From the NCBI RefSeq assembly GCF_029227915.1, contig NC_079880.1:10691501-10755500 (forward strand): a DNA stretch of 64,000 nt, given 5' to 3'. A program made the position numbers and the translations under genes. Positions within the stretch are counted from its first letter, which is position 1, and the number at the start of each line of letters is the position of its first letter. Shown here one piece after another: positions 10,923 through 22,600 of the stretch. The stretch comes from Hydractinia symbiolongicarpus (lineage: Eukaryota; Cnidaria; Hydrozoa; Anthoathecata; Hydractiniidae). Below the pieces are notes generated by a model, which had not been told where the DNA came from, ran no database searches, and saw nothing but the letters and a program-made list of their open reading frames with translations.

Positions 10923-13900
10923 CTAATCGCAAAATACAGCATAAACATTCGCACACGATCTCCCTTCATTGTTATATTCAGATTTATCTTTTATATCCTG
11001 TAAATGCCAAATTCTCAACTCGTCACCAACCTTTACCGTGGTGTTGTACACATCGAATTGAATGAAAGCCGAATTTTGATCAAATCCTGGCAGTTTGTAG
11101 GAATATCTTTTTGGCATGGTCTCCGGTGCTATGATTTCATTTTCTTTATTTGTAATGATAATATAAATTTCACCAGCGGTTACGCAGCATCCCCATTTTG
11201 AACCGCTACTACAGCGATGCATGTTACAGTTTAATGACGCTTCACCTGTGTGTAGCAGTCTCAATTTTGTAAGCACGCCAGTTGAACGAAGTATTATACT
11301 ACCATAGTTGTTACCCTTTGCACCAAAGCAAACATGGCCAGCTTGCAATTCCCAATCGTTTTCTAGATATTTGGTAATATGGAAGTTATATATAAATTTC
11401 AACGTTAAAATAGAATTCCAAAGAACAACATTCTGAATTCTAAACTGGCATAATTAGTTCAAAAGTTATAACGAGCATGCGACGGTTCTGAACTGTGTTG
11501 CTTCAAAAAATAGACTTTATTTTGGGGAAATGGTGTGTTGGTAGCGCATTCGGGTTGAGTTCGTAGGTTCGAGCCCCCACTCCAGCGACCTTCAATTGTA
11601 GTGTCGACAGCACATTTACGGCCATCTACTGATTGGATATCTCTAGCGGTAATGTAACATAGTTACAGTCAGAGGAGAAAGAACTTGTCATTATAGCGGA
11701 AGCCCCCAATGACGTTAAACTCTCTGTTACTGACTTACGTCAGAAGTAAACTACGGTAAAGAAGGCTTCGTTGACTTACCATAACAGGTACACTTGTAAC
11801 CATTATTGTCACATGTGTCTTCACATGTACCATGTTGACAAGGCATGTTCCTGGCGCAGAACGGACCAAGCTAAACAAAAACAATATGTTATATTCTACA
11901 TGCAATCTATCAACGCACCTTTTTGCAGAAATATAATTTCCCTAATCTTATACTAGACATTGAGAACGGCCTTAAAATAAGTACATACACCATGTTTGCC
12001 CTTTTTTGACCCTATTCCTTTCTCTGCAGAGAAGGGAGGACCCGTTTCATAGACGGCTTTAGCGAGACCGCATTAAACCGCGTCGAACTAGAACGTCTCA
12101 AAAACATCTAAAAATTGTCTTGTAAATCTCGTCTGCAGAAAGCCGTATATAGTACGTCTTGATTAGGTCAGAAGACGTCTGTATCTGAAAAAGACCAATT
12201 TTAGACGTCTTAAAAAGCGTCTAGTGCCCACTTGGTAGCCGCATATGTTTTTTAATAATCACCTGCAAATTGTTCTAGAAGTGTCGCGACATTTTGTTGC
12301 TAAAAAATTTGGCGCTAGTAACTGCTACTTCACATTGCATACCTAACGACACATTGCGTAACTAACACCGCGTTGCATACCTAACGACAAATAGAATCCA
12401 CCAACGTGTGGTTCATCCGTTGTGAAACACATTACACGACACGATCCTAAACACTTGAATGTTTAAAAGAGAAAACACTGCTCGTTTTTTAAAATGAAAA
12501 AAAGCGAAATAGGATCAAACACACCCTATCTGCAAAAAAAAAAAGAAAAGAAAAAGATTAGTGCGAAAATATTTTTAAATGGTGAAGACAAAGGGAAAAT
12601 CACGAAATAATGCTTTTGACTTTTACAAAAAAATCAGTTCGCAAAATAATTTGGTAAGATGATTTTAGATAAAATAATCCAGCCGTTACGACAGAAAGTT
12701 CTACGACGTATTACTGATTTATTATTGCCTCTACGGCGGAGTATTTGCTCCGCCGTAGAGGAGTTATTGTGCAAAAAAAGTAACCACGGTATCTATATAT
12801 TAATACGCCTTGTGTGTGTGTGCGCACGGTGAGGCCACGTCACACAAATCACAGGTCACTTTCTTACGACGTGGCGTTACGCTAAAATTTACCAAGTTAA
12901 AGAAAACCCAAATCAGGGGGTTGCTATATAAATATTAAATTCTCTTTTCTTATTTTTTTTTTTAAATAAAATCTTTTTCCTTACTCATTAAAACTAATTT
13001 TTATTTTAATTTTAAATGGTTTTATTTGTTTTTTTGTTGTAAAAGCCCCGCTGGTCGTTTAAGATAGAATAATTAAATTTTACCCCCGGTTCACCAAGTG
13101 CGCGCCGTATCTCTCGGAAACAAAGTTTATTAACTGAAAAATGAAAACCGAAGCGAAGAAAGTTGTCTCTTTTTCAAAGTAATCCTGAAAAAAGTTATTT
13201 CAAACAAGGTTTACTCATCACGAGGTTAGATTAAAAAAGCTTATTTGCTTCTTCTATCTTTTTTGTGTTCTGGGACCGAAGTTGCTTTCTTTTAAAAAAA
13301 CTATCGAATTCGAATGATGATTCGAATCTAAGAAGTAAAGAACAAAACTGTTGTCATTGTAGAGCGACTGTTGATGTCGAGCGAGAATAAAAAAAGTTTA
13401 TGTTGTTCCTAGAAATATTTGTTATAAAGAAGAAAAACGTACGATAATATAACGTCAAAAAGAGAACTGATTGTAGCTAGCTATACATTTTCAATTTGTT
13501 TTCTTTGGGATGAAGCGAAGTTTAATAATCGAAGTAAAAAACTGATTGGTCTTTTATCCAGAGACGCTATCTAACTGAGAAAGCCAAAGAAAGGCAGGTG
13601 TGTTGTTTAGTTTATCTGGTAAAGAGATAAGTTTAGGTGTGTAGGTTTTTTTTTAACCGTTTTAACTTTCAGAGCTCAGCTTTTCCTTTAAATTTTTAGT
13701 TCCTTGTTGCGTCTGAGCTTAAATGCGTTTTCTTTTGACACAATTTTTATAAGAATCTAAAATGTAAAGCGACGTTTTTAAGCCGTTTACACGCTTGCAG
13801 CTAAACTTTCCCTTTAATATGAAGTTAAATTTGTTTTGTCTTTGCCTGAACATATTTAACGTTTTTTGTAAGAATATACTCTAAACAATGGGTCAGAATA

Positions 13901-16049
13901 TCCTAAGAATATGTCTAAGCTTGGTTGTTTCTTTTAATATAAAAATTTGTATGACTGAACCTTTTTATCTCCAAAACAATGGGCAAGTACACCAGGGAAA
14001 GCTAAGAACATGAAGGCCGAAACGAAAAAAAAAACACTATTCTTATAAAATACAGCGCGTATATAATAGAGAAGAGTTTATATAAAATGTAGAAAGTATT
14101 TTTTCGTTGTTACTGTTTTTAACGCTACGAAGTGGTTGATGTGGTTATAATAAACCTTAATGTAAACAAAGTTAAATCAATGTTTACATCTGTTACGTTA
14201 CCGTTTAAAATAATATTCGATTCTTCAATTCGAAAACACTGCATTGTTATCATGCACTGCACGTTTGCGCATTGGGAAGGTTGCTATATGCAATAGACTA
14301 AATAGCTAATTTGGTATGATGCATTAGAATCTGTACGTTGTGGAAACTTTGCAATAACCTTATTTGTGTGACTTATCGATTTTTTCTAATGTCTGGTATA
14401 CCATTTTCCCTTTTATATTTCGGGTATGGCAAAGCAAGTATATAGTTTTAACAGATTTGATAGCCACCTTCGATTTTGTTAAACTTTTTGCATTTTTATT
14501 TGTTGCTGGACATGCTTATATTTTTAAGCGTTCTGTTTCAGCGGGTACAAATATAACGCAGATTGTGAGCAACTTCAATCCCAGGGTTTTTTTCTCTTTT
14601 ATTGTTATTTTTTTATTGCTGCACATATTTATTTTTTTGGACGTTTTGTTCTAGTGGTTATTGGTATCTCTTACATCGGTTTAATGAGAGATTCAGTGGA
14701 TTCCCCCACGGGTATTCAGCTAGTTATTAATTAATTATTTTAACTGACCCAGATAAAGACGAAAGAAAAATATGAAAGTAGAAAAATGAGTTCAAGTTTG
14801 TAAACACCGCTTTTTTGAAAACTAGACGAAACGTAAAAATCAATAAAAACAACTATTTTTGAAGAATTTTAGCCTGTTGAAACTCCTTGTAAGCAAATAC
14901 AAATCCAACTTCATAAAATTTCAGATCACAAAAACAAATAACAAACGACCTGGCGAAAGCAACTGAACATAAATAACAATTCAAAATGATTTATTTGTAA
15001 AAATATTATGTTTTGTACCTTTTGTACCGTTCAACAGGCTAGTTCTGTTATTAACACTCAAAAACTAATAATTCACGTACAGCTACAATAGACTGGTGCC
15101 CTTCCGTGCTTCACTAGTTTCGATAGTAAAAACGGCGACAAAAAAAGAAGCCAATTTTAAAGTTCTGCCGGCTAAAGCCATAGAACAATGAGCGACAGTG
15201 AAGTTAAAAGGTGTCAAAAAAGTAACCGGTCGATTATCATTATCGCCGTGGGATACCTCAGCGAAAAGTTGCTCCGATGTAACTGTGTGTTGTGTTTTGT
15301 TGCGGAACAAGTTTGATATGTAACTAAAAGACACTTTTTTTATCATCCTGCCAAAATCTTGTTCACTTCGTGTTAAAAAAATGTAAAAGGGGTGAATGAC
15401 AAGTGTTAGATAGTTGTCTAGTTTGTATCGCACAAAGTCAAAGCTATTGTATGCGTTTATCTTTTGACAACAGGCCTACTCAAATCAAACGCAGAAGGCT
15501 TTCTGTATAAGCTGAATTGTAACAAATGCTGTAACCCGCTCCTTCAAACCTATATAAGTCAAACCACGCCAACCTCGTGTCCAGGTTTAGCGAAGAAGTA
15601 GGCCCGCTGGTTGGAAACGACTTACTTGGAATATTTTATTAAAATTTTAACATTTGCTGACCCCCCCCCCCACCCCTCCTCAGTTACGTAGAAGAAATCA
15701 TTAACGCCCCTTCACTTACATTTTTTGTCATGTTATCAGTTTCAACGTGCGTCCAACTTTCTTCTGATAACAACAGTGTATCATCTTCATCATGCCGATT
15801 GTGATGCAACATACACATGTTTTCTTTTATACTTACACTTTTGCATTTCGGATAATACATACATTTCACTACACATTCTTCATAGTTGACGCCAGAAACC
15901 AAAGAATAATGGCTGTGCTGGAGCTTTTTGCCATCATAAATTTTTGTCCAATACGCATGAAACTTCCCACAGGCTGGTAACCTGAGTATTTTTGAACTAC
16001 AGATGGAGAAAATGAAAAATATGATTTGAAGTTTGTAAGTTTTCTGCAT
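10923..16049 (-). CDS. Secreted PAN/apple-EGF protein with C-terminal Cys-containing domain
   Basis: Three exons: 16049-15720 (phase 0), 11870-11780 (phase 1) and 11362-10923, giving 286 aa. Exon 1 encodes a signal peptide (about residues 1-20) and a PAN/apple-like domain with CVVKC, PKCKS and CMLH cysteines. Exon 2 is one EGF-like repeat (CARNMPCQHGTCE...CDNNGYKCTCY). Exon 3 encodes a domain beginning NDWELQAGHVCFG and ending DELRIWHLQDIKDKSEYNNE-GRSCANVYAVFCD. Known: PAN and EGF modules mediate protein or carbohydrate contacts outside the cell. I recall this PAN-EGF-plus-C-terminal architecture from several cnidarian predicted proteins, but the third domain has no name I can give with certainty. 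Function unknown; probably mucus, matrix or nematocyst-associated. Splice sites GTAAGT (exon 1) and GTAAGTC (exon 2) are strong. An ATTAAA lies at 10897-10902 just past the stop. Confidence 0.85.
11525..11730 (+). repeat. tRNA-derived SINE
   Basis: The 5' part contains an A-box-like tgttggtagcgcattcgg and a B box ggttcgagccc with the spacing of a tRNA gene, followed by ~140 bp of unrelated body. The flanking stems do not form a proper acceptor, so it is a SINE rather than a functional tRNA. It lies in intron 2 of the PAN-EGF gene. Boundaries approximate. Confidence 0.7.
11871..15719. other. Long first intron of the PAN-EGF gene
   Basis: No conserved exon seen. It holds several agacgtct-rich repeats around 12040-12240, the GC-rich hairpin at 12728-12761, and otherwise A+T-rich DNA. 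Frames at 14364-14654 (plus) and 15083-15433 (minus) have no recognisable domain and no splice context. Confidence 0.65.
12728..12761. other. Perfect 14-bp GC-rich hairpin
   Basis: cctctacggcggag and ctccgccgtagagg are exact inverted copies around the 6-base loop tatttg. It stands out strongly against the A+T-rich intron. It is not followed by a T run and not in any exon. It could be a mobile-element end or a structured RNA; nothing here decides. Confidence 0.85.
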
Positions 16050-16433
16050 TATCGAAAGTCAAAATTGTAAACTTGTTTAAAATCACAGCGGTTTAATTTT
16101 AATGTACGTGTGAATGTGTGAACATATCTGTAATTTTAAAAAAGAGAGTTTTAATTATTCATTGTTTTTTTTTACATCTATGCACGCTATGAAGAAGGAG
16201 GAACCGTGTGGTCAGAGGGAAAGAATTATGCATTCATGGTGTTACAACATAAAATAAAAGTAAATAAATGTAAACCTTTAAATTACAGCACGTTTAGATA
16301 AAAATCGGGAGTCTTCCTCGTCCCCAGGGTCTGTTGACCCCTGAGCCGTTATTAACAAATAAATCAGCAAAACGGAAAACACCCTAGGAGGTCGATTAAA
16401 AAGGATATCTAATATCGAGGATATCTTATTCAG

Positions 16434-16799
16434 TTCCTCTCAAACAAAAGCTTAGACGCAAACAAATGACAGAGCAAATCCCTAAAATTCAAATCTACAC
16501 CACAGCAAACCCTGAATTACAATCAACTAATAAGCACAAAGCCGGCGTGGTCACATGTTACCCTGGTAAATAATACAATAATTAATTATATTTGCTCAGG
16601 TGAGTGAAGCCATTCTCGCCTAAAATAAAAGATTTCCCGATATTGATCACATGAGCAAAGAACATTAGAATTAACCAATCAAAAAGCGCGGTCAGAATTC
16701 TGACCGTAAAAAATCGTTTGTGACCCAGCGTAATTTTTTCCACCTGAATTATTATGATTTAATGGTGGTAAAAAATCATGCTGGATCTCCTGGCTAAAA
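16434..16799 (+). repeat. ~365-bp dispersed repeat, copy 1
   Basis: Aligns by eye over its full length with 41492-41853, starting at aaaagcttagacgcaaacaa and ending at tctcctggcta, with many scattered substitutions and small indels. No open frame. Probably an old SINE or MITE. Confidence 0.8.
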
Positions 16800-18625
16800 G
16801 CAGAGAAGAACGGGAAGCGAAGTTAAAAATATGAGGAAAAATTTGAAATGGCGACAAATGAAATTATAGAGTAATTTTGTATACTTTATTTTGGTAATGG
16901 CCAATACTCATCTTGTTGCCTCAGCATTTTGTTTTATTGTTTATTTTATAGCTCGCCCCGTAATAACGGCTCAGGCAGAAGATCACAGGATGAGGATAAG
17001 CAATCCTACAATCCATATTTTAATAACATAGCGTGTCAGATAAATAATGATCCCCCCTGGCGGTCTGTGACACGTTTTTGTGAGGGTGTTGGTGTGCAAT
17101 AATAGGAAGGTTCCTCGCTTATGCTTATATCCGTTAGATAGCCTCATGGTTGCCACCTAATTGGAAATTGGATGTTAAAGTCTTTAGTTTGGCTGAAAAT
17201 GGCTTATTCGTCAGTTATCCGGTTATTCGTAAGTTCTTAAAAACACAAAATATAATGAAAATAGTGGTTTTGGATATTGGAATTATGAAATGCATAACAT
17301 TACTAGTATTACTGTCAGTTTACACATTGCATTGTATAAGAAGTATTCGTGTGTTGTGATATATATTCTTATTTCCTTGATGTCGCCGAAAAACTTGTGT
17401 CCATTACAATGCACTTAAAACTTTGGCTAAATAACTTAGAAACAGGCTGGTGATGTTGAAATCAAAAAACATTTAAACCCCAATATCTCTGCAACCGTTT
17501 GTCAAAAGTACATGATCACACACATTTTCTTGATTAGAGTTTAAGATATATACGATGAAGATAACGGGTATATGAATTCCTAAAGAAAATCTTTTTGTAC
17601 TTTAGGGGGACATTGGTGACGTCAGCAGAATTTCTAAACCTTTGTGTATCTCTTTCACCTTTCGTCAAAAGCGCATGATCCGAAACATTTTCTTCATCAA
17701 TAGACAATAGAGGCAACGTGTAAACAAATTACCGAAAAAATGTGCATTGGCGGGTCCTTGCTGACGTCATCAAAATACCAACGACGGTTCTCGGATATCC
17801 TCAAAGAAAAGTCACCAAATTTCAGTTCAAACGGCAAAATACAGACATTTAAGCACGGGCGGGTTGAATAGGGTAAACACTCGTCAAAAAAATCTCTATT
17901 GTGTTACTATAATCTTTTTTAAGGTTTGGTAACAAAGTTGTTACAATTCTAAAATTGATTAGTACAAATAAGGTAGGGCAGAATTCAATTATAATTTATC
18001 ATTACATATAGAAGAGAAAAAACTCACAACCTCGGGTCCAGGACTCGCATCCAACGACTATTTTAAATTTTATTTCACGCTGGCACATCAATCCTGAAAC
18101 TGAGGTTGAAAATACTAATAATATTTTCGAAAACTAATTTACCGCTACATAAATAAGACTAAAACGAATTTTTGATTGCAAGAGGGCCACGTCCCTGGTT
18201 CAAGATTTCGAATACAAAACTGAGCCTTCAAAGTTCGAGGAAAATGATAATATACTCTCAGTATAATACATGAATACGCGCATCCGTGGACACACACACG
18301 CGCGTTTAAGATAATACAAATAATAAAATATTAATAAAAGTGCCGTGGTTGGTTGATATACAGTGAAGCTTATCTGGAACTAATACTTTACGTATGGTGT
18401 CATGTAAACGCAGGCGAGTACACTTCGATATGCTGCAATACTTGATTAGAAGGAAACATTTCTTTGTTTTGTACAGTGAAACGAGTGCACAGTAGAAATA
18501 GTTATTACAATTCAAATTCAAAAAACATTTCACCACTAAAATTATCTCCAACCAAAATGAGAATTTTCTAATACTGTATCTAGCTTACGGGTTGTCTGGA
18601 TACTATATATTCAACAGACCGGAAT

Positions 18626-18631
18626 TTTATT
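18626..18631 (-). promoter_or_regulatory. Polyadenylation signal AATAAA of the kinesin gene
   Basis: AATAAA on the minus strand, about 60 bases past the kinesin stop codon at 18692-18694. Confidence 0.55.
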
Positions 18632-18691
18632 TGCTCTGGTCTGCATGTATGATATAACTTAACAAAAAGGGTCGCTGGTCCGTATTTTTGA

Positions 18692-19692
18692 TCAGCTTTT
18701 CGCCAACTTTTCTGCACGAATAAATAATCCATGTAATGGCTCGCAGTTGAAATAACTTACACCATTCACCGAGCCATCGTTTTTCCCTAAATAGCAATCA
18801 AAGTTATAATAACCTAAGCAAATATATCACAATCTATTATAATATAAATATACTAGTCGTCAACCCGTGGAAAAATCCACGGGATCGCCCATCCTTTATT
18901 TACCACATTTTGTGTGTCTCGCTACTTGCATTACCATTTTGCACAGAGACAGACAGAATACCGCTAATTTTATAGGTATTTTTCTTAAACAAAATCTAAC
19001 TCACCGTCTGGTATACTTAACGCAATGCCCACCCACACGCCATCAGCAAACTGCGTGCGGCCATAGAAGCGGACTTGTCCCTCCATGGTTTCACTGACTC
19101 GAACAACATCTCCCACCTTTAATGCAGGCGGAGGACTTCCAGGATCTCTAGGACTCTCCACTGTTGCAACGGTTTCTTGAGTTACTCCCTGTTCGGGCAG
19201 AGGGAGATCTTTCACTTTTCGTAAACTTTCTCTTCTTATGAGGCGCGATCGTTCAAGATTAGCCTGTTCCACAACATCTGTTGGAAATTCCGACAGAGAG
19301 CGTGGTGTGGTTGTTACCTGCTCTCCATCTTCCTGTTTTTTATTATTTGATAAGTCTATAAGTTTACTCTCCGTGTCAGTGTCTTTCGTATTTCCAAACA
19401 TAACTTTATCTTTAGGTGAGTTTGGCGAACCAGGTCCGTCATCTTCGATAAGTGGGTGAAGGTTTATCATTGCAGACATGGACGAATTACGAGGTATCAT
19501 ATCACGCGGAGATGGTTGCGGCCTGTCTTCACCGATATCTATCGTCACCTCTCTAGGTGTTAGTCGGGGAGACGATTCGCTTGGACGATTTTCGAAGCCG
19601 TAAAAACTGTGCCGTGCTTCATTCTTTTGCGGAGTAAGATTTCTCTTATTGCGTAGGAATTCGCCACCGGTGCTCGCACGTGAAGCCCGTAC
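18692..19692 (-). CDS. KIF13: KIF13 exons 38-39: low-complexity tail and CAP-Gly
   Basis: Exon 38 is 19692-19005 and exon 39 is 18786-18692, joined in phase 1 across a 218-bp intron. Exon 38 encodes a Ser/Pro/Thr-rich tail and the first half of the CAP-Gly domain ([19 protein letters not shown]...[11 protein letters not shown]). Exon 39 supplies the signature [20 protein letters not shown] and the stop TGA (18692-18694). Known: GKNDG is the loop that binds C-terminal EEY/F motifs of microtubules and partners. Only about 12 residues follow the domain, shorter than the C-terminal extension in vertebrate KIF13B. Confidence 0.95.
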
Positions 19693-22600
19693 CTAAGAAA
19701 ACAGACGGAAGACGAATGCACATTTCAAAAAAAAAGAACTTAAGTAAACCGAGTTGGTCAATAAATGAGTAAATATAACAGTTGGTCTATTAAAACAAAA
19801 ACACAGCAAGTTGATCGAGGAGAATTATTTTTCAGTTAGTCTCAAAGTTGCAAACTGTTAGTAAGTGAAGCCACTTCCTTTCAAAAGCTAAATTCAAGGA
19901 ACTTTTCATGGAGCTGTTCAACAAGAACAGAAATTTCAATAATTAATAAATTCTGTAAGCCGACCCCATAAGCTGATAATTAAAAATCCATTAAACATGT
20001 TCGAAAAAAGATTTTTCGGCATTAGCGCAATTTTTGAGAATTTTTTAGAGTTTTTTCTAGGAGAGTGACATACTGAACAAACGATATAGATACGATATAT
20101 ATACGATATATGCGTTAGCGTTTAATTCATAGGGCTAGAAATTATGACTGGAAATAATCTGAAAGTTAGTTGTCTTTGCATTGTAAAATTGTAATTAACA
20201 CTATTTACGAAAAAAAAATCCTTGTGCTACCTAAGAAATATCCTACTAAACTAAAGTCTTAAACTCAAAAAATATTAACGATCTAAAGAAATATTTTAAC
20301 TAAATAAATGGTACTGTACTATCTCAACTATCAAAATATAGTTTCATTATATCTCATGAAACAAGCGACTTTTAGAAGTTTTCCAAGTTTGCCCAAGAAA
20401 GTTTCGTTTTTCAAGTTTTTTTTTTAATGAAGGGTCTGTTTTCCAAGTTTTTTTTAAAGAAGGGTCTGTTTTCAAAGTTTTTTTTAAGAAGGGTTTGTTT
20501 TCCAAGTTTTTTTAAGAAGGGTTTGTTTTCCAAGTTTTTTTTAAAGAAGGGTCTGTTTTCCAAGTTTTTCTGAAAAGGGTTCATTTTCCAAGTTTTTTTT
20601 AAAGAAGGGTCTGTTTTCCAAGTTTGCCCAAAAAGGGTTCGGTTTCCGAGTTTTTCCTAAGAAGGGTTTCGTTTTGCAAGTGTCCTAAGAAAGGTGCATT
20701 TTCCAGGTTTTCTTAAGAAGGGTTTATTTTCCGAGTTTTCCCAAGAAGGATCAATTTTTTAAGGTTAGAATGTTCTGTGGTAGTCCTGTACAATGTGCAC
20801 GCCCATGTTGTTTCTGTAAAAAACGTTCCATTAAGGTTACCGCACAAAATAAAATTGAAGTGTTAAAAACGATAGTTAAAGAAATGTTAAAAGACATTAG
20901 TCAAAGCCACCTACCATATCAATAGGTCGTTTACCGTTAATTTCTCCATTCGTAGGCGGCGGCCCCAATTCACTGTTATTTAAATCACTATTTGACTGAA
21001 GATGAAAATAAAATAAAATTAGCATTAGAATTAAAACTTTTTACTGACAAGAAAGTTCTTGGGTTAAAGAAGAGAAAAGAGCGCAAAACATGATAAATAC
21101 TCAAAAACTACATTGGTGATAAAATTAACTTTTAATCCCAGAGACATAATCATCTCTGCGATAGAGCAGCGTTAGTTCTAAAAACCTTCTCCTTAGTGAT
21201 TATTTCAACATGCAATGTGATCAGTTATAAGAAACATATTTATAAAAACCATGGGGTGGATATTATAGGTGACAGCTAGCAGGCGATATACTACGAAATT
21301 CAAAAAGTAAATTGACTTGTACTCGCTAAAAATTTTTGACAACAACGTAAAGGGTTCTTAGAGTTCAGAAATTTCTTTCAAATTACAATAATTTAGTCCT
21401 TATCAAAAAGGTATGTTTCTTATCAAAAGAGTAGGGTTCAAATTAGCTTACGTACTGGAAAGTTATTAGATCTCCACAGGTTAGACATACTTGGCTAAAA
21501 GAAAACAGACAGTGATATTTAAAAGGTAATAAAATACAAAAAAGTTGACATGCAATAACAAACAGTTGCAGATTTGTCGTGACTTAAATTTTACGAACCT
21601 AAGAAATTTATTTTCGCGAATTTTTTGTCAATTTCGCGAAATTATTTTATTTTGTGCGAATACTATTAAAAGACTTACTATTGCCGAAGTTCGCGAGAAT
21701 TACTTCCCGAAAAATTAAGTTTTTTTCTCTTCTTTGAAAAGGACTTACGCTAATTTTTCTTTTGATTTAGCTAGGACAAATATAAGTGTAAATTTTAACT
21801 TTAGCAGTTTCTAGTTTATGTTCTTGAAAAACAGCACAAATAAAAAAAAAGAAAATGTCGTCATAATTTGTTTGTTTCGCGAAATCTAACTCAAGCGAAA
21901 TATTAAAACTCGTTAACTTCGCGAAAATTAATTCTTTTTATTTTTTTTTCGATAAATATCTCGCGAAAATCATATTAAAACCAAACTACGAATACGGTAA
22001 CATGTTACGAATACATTAAAATTATTCTTTACAACACTTTCCAGAAGAACAAAAACGTATTCACATACCGCATTGAAGAGATTCGGTGTGCTCGCAAATT
22101 TCCTCATGTTGCGAGCAGTTAAAGATTTGCTGGAGCGACCAACTGCCGCTAATTTTTCTTTCACTATAACCTCCTGCCGCAGCTTATGTAGATTTAAAAT
22201 GTTCTCCACATGAGAAATTCCCTTATTGTATTTCTCAATAGCGTCACTGTCCATCAATTCTTCACCATCACCGCTGACTACTTGAATGGCTGCTTTTTGA
22301 GCTAGAGATTCCCGCTCTTCCGTCTGTTCACCCGATTGCTAATAAAACAAAAAACAAAAAAACACACTAGTAGTTGATATTTGCATGAATGTTTAACTCA
22401 GTGCTAAATTTTAAAAAGGTTGCAGGGGCTGTTTTACAAAGAGGATTTGGCGTTAACATTTGCTATGATATGCTATGGCTTGTTATGTGTTATACTGCGC
22501 ACGTTTTCGTTCTTCGTACTATAGTTTTTCTGAGTTATAGACGATCCTGTTTGACGTAGAAGTACAGAAAATTTTAATTTTAAGCTTGAAAATGCTGTGA

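Larger units (their letters stand above)
16050..18691. other. Intergenic between two minus-strand genes
   Basis: Upstream of the PAN-EGF start and downstream of the kinesin stop. It contains the 16434-16799 dispersed repeat, a cctcgtccccaggg fold-back scrap near 16315, and a further relative near 18030. Short frames at 17150-17359, 17534-17716 and 18306-18551 show no family signature. Confidence 0.65.

Noticed and set aside
14364-14654. 96-codon hydrophobic plus frame
   Set aside because: Phe/Ile-rich translation of T-rich DNA inside an intron of a minus-strand gene.
15083-15433. 116-codon minus frame (ends SEARKGTSLL)
   Set aside because: It lies in the first PAN-EGF intron and has no domain; possibly translated repeat. 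It could not be tied to a family.
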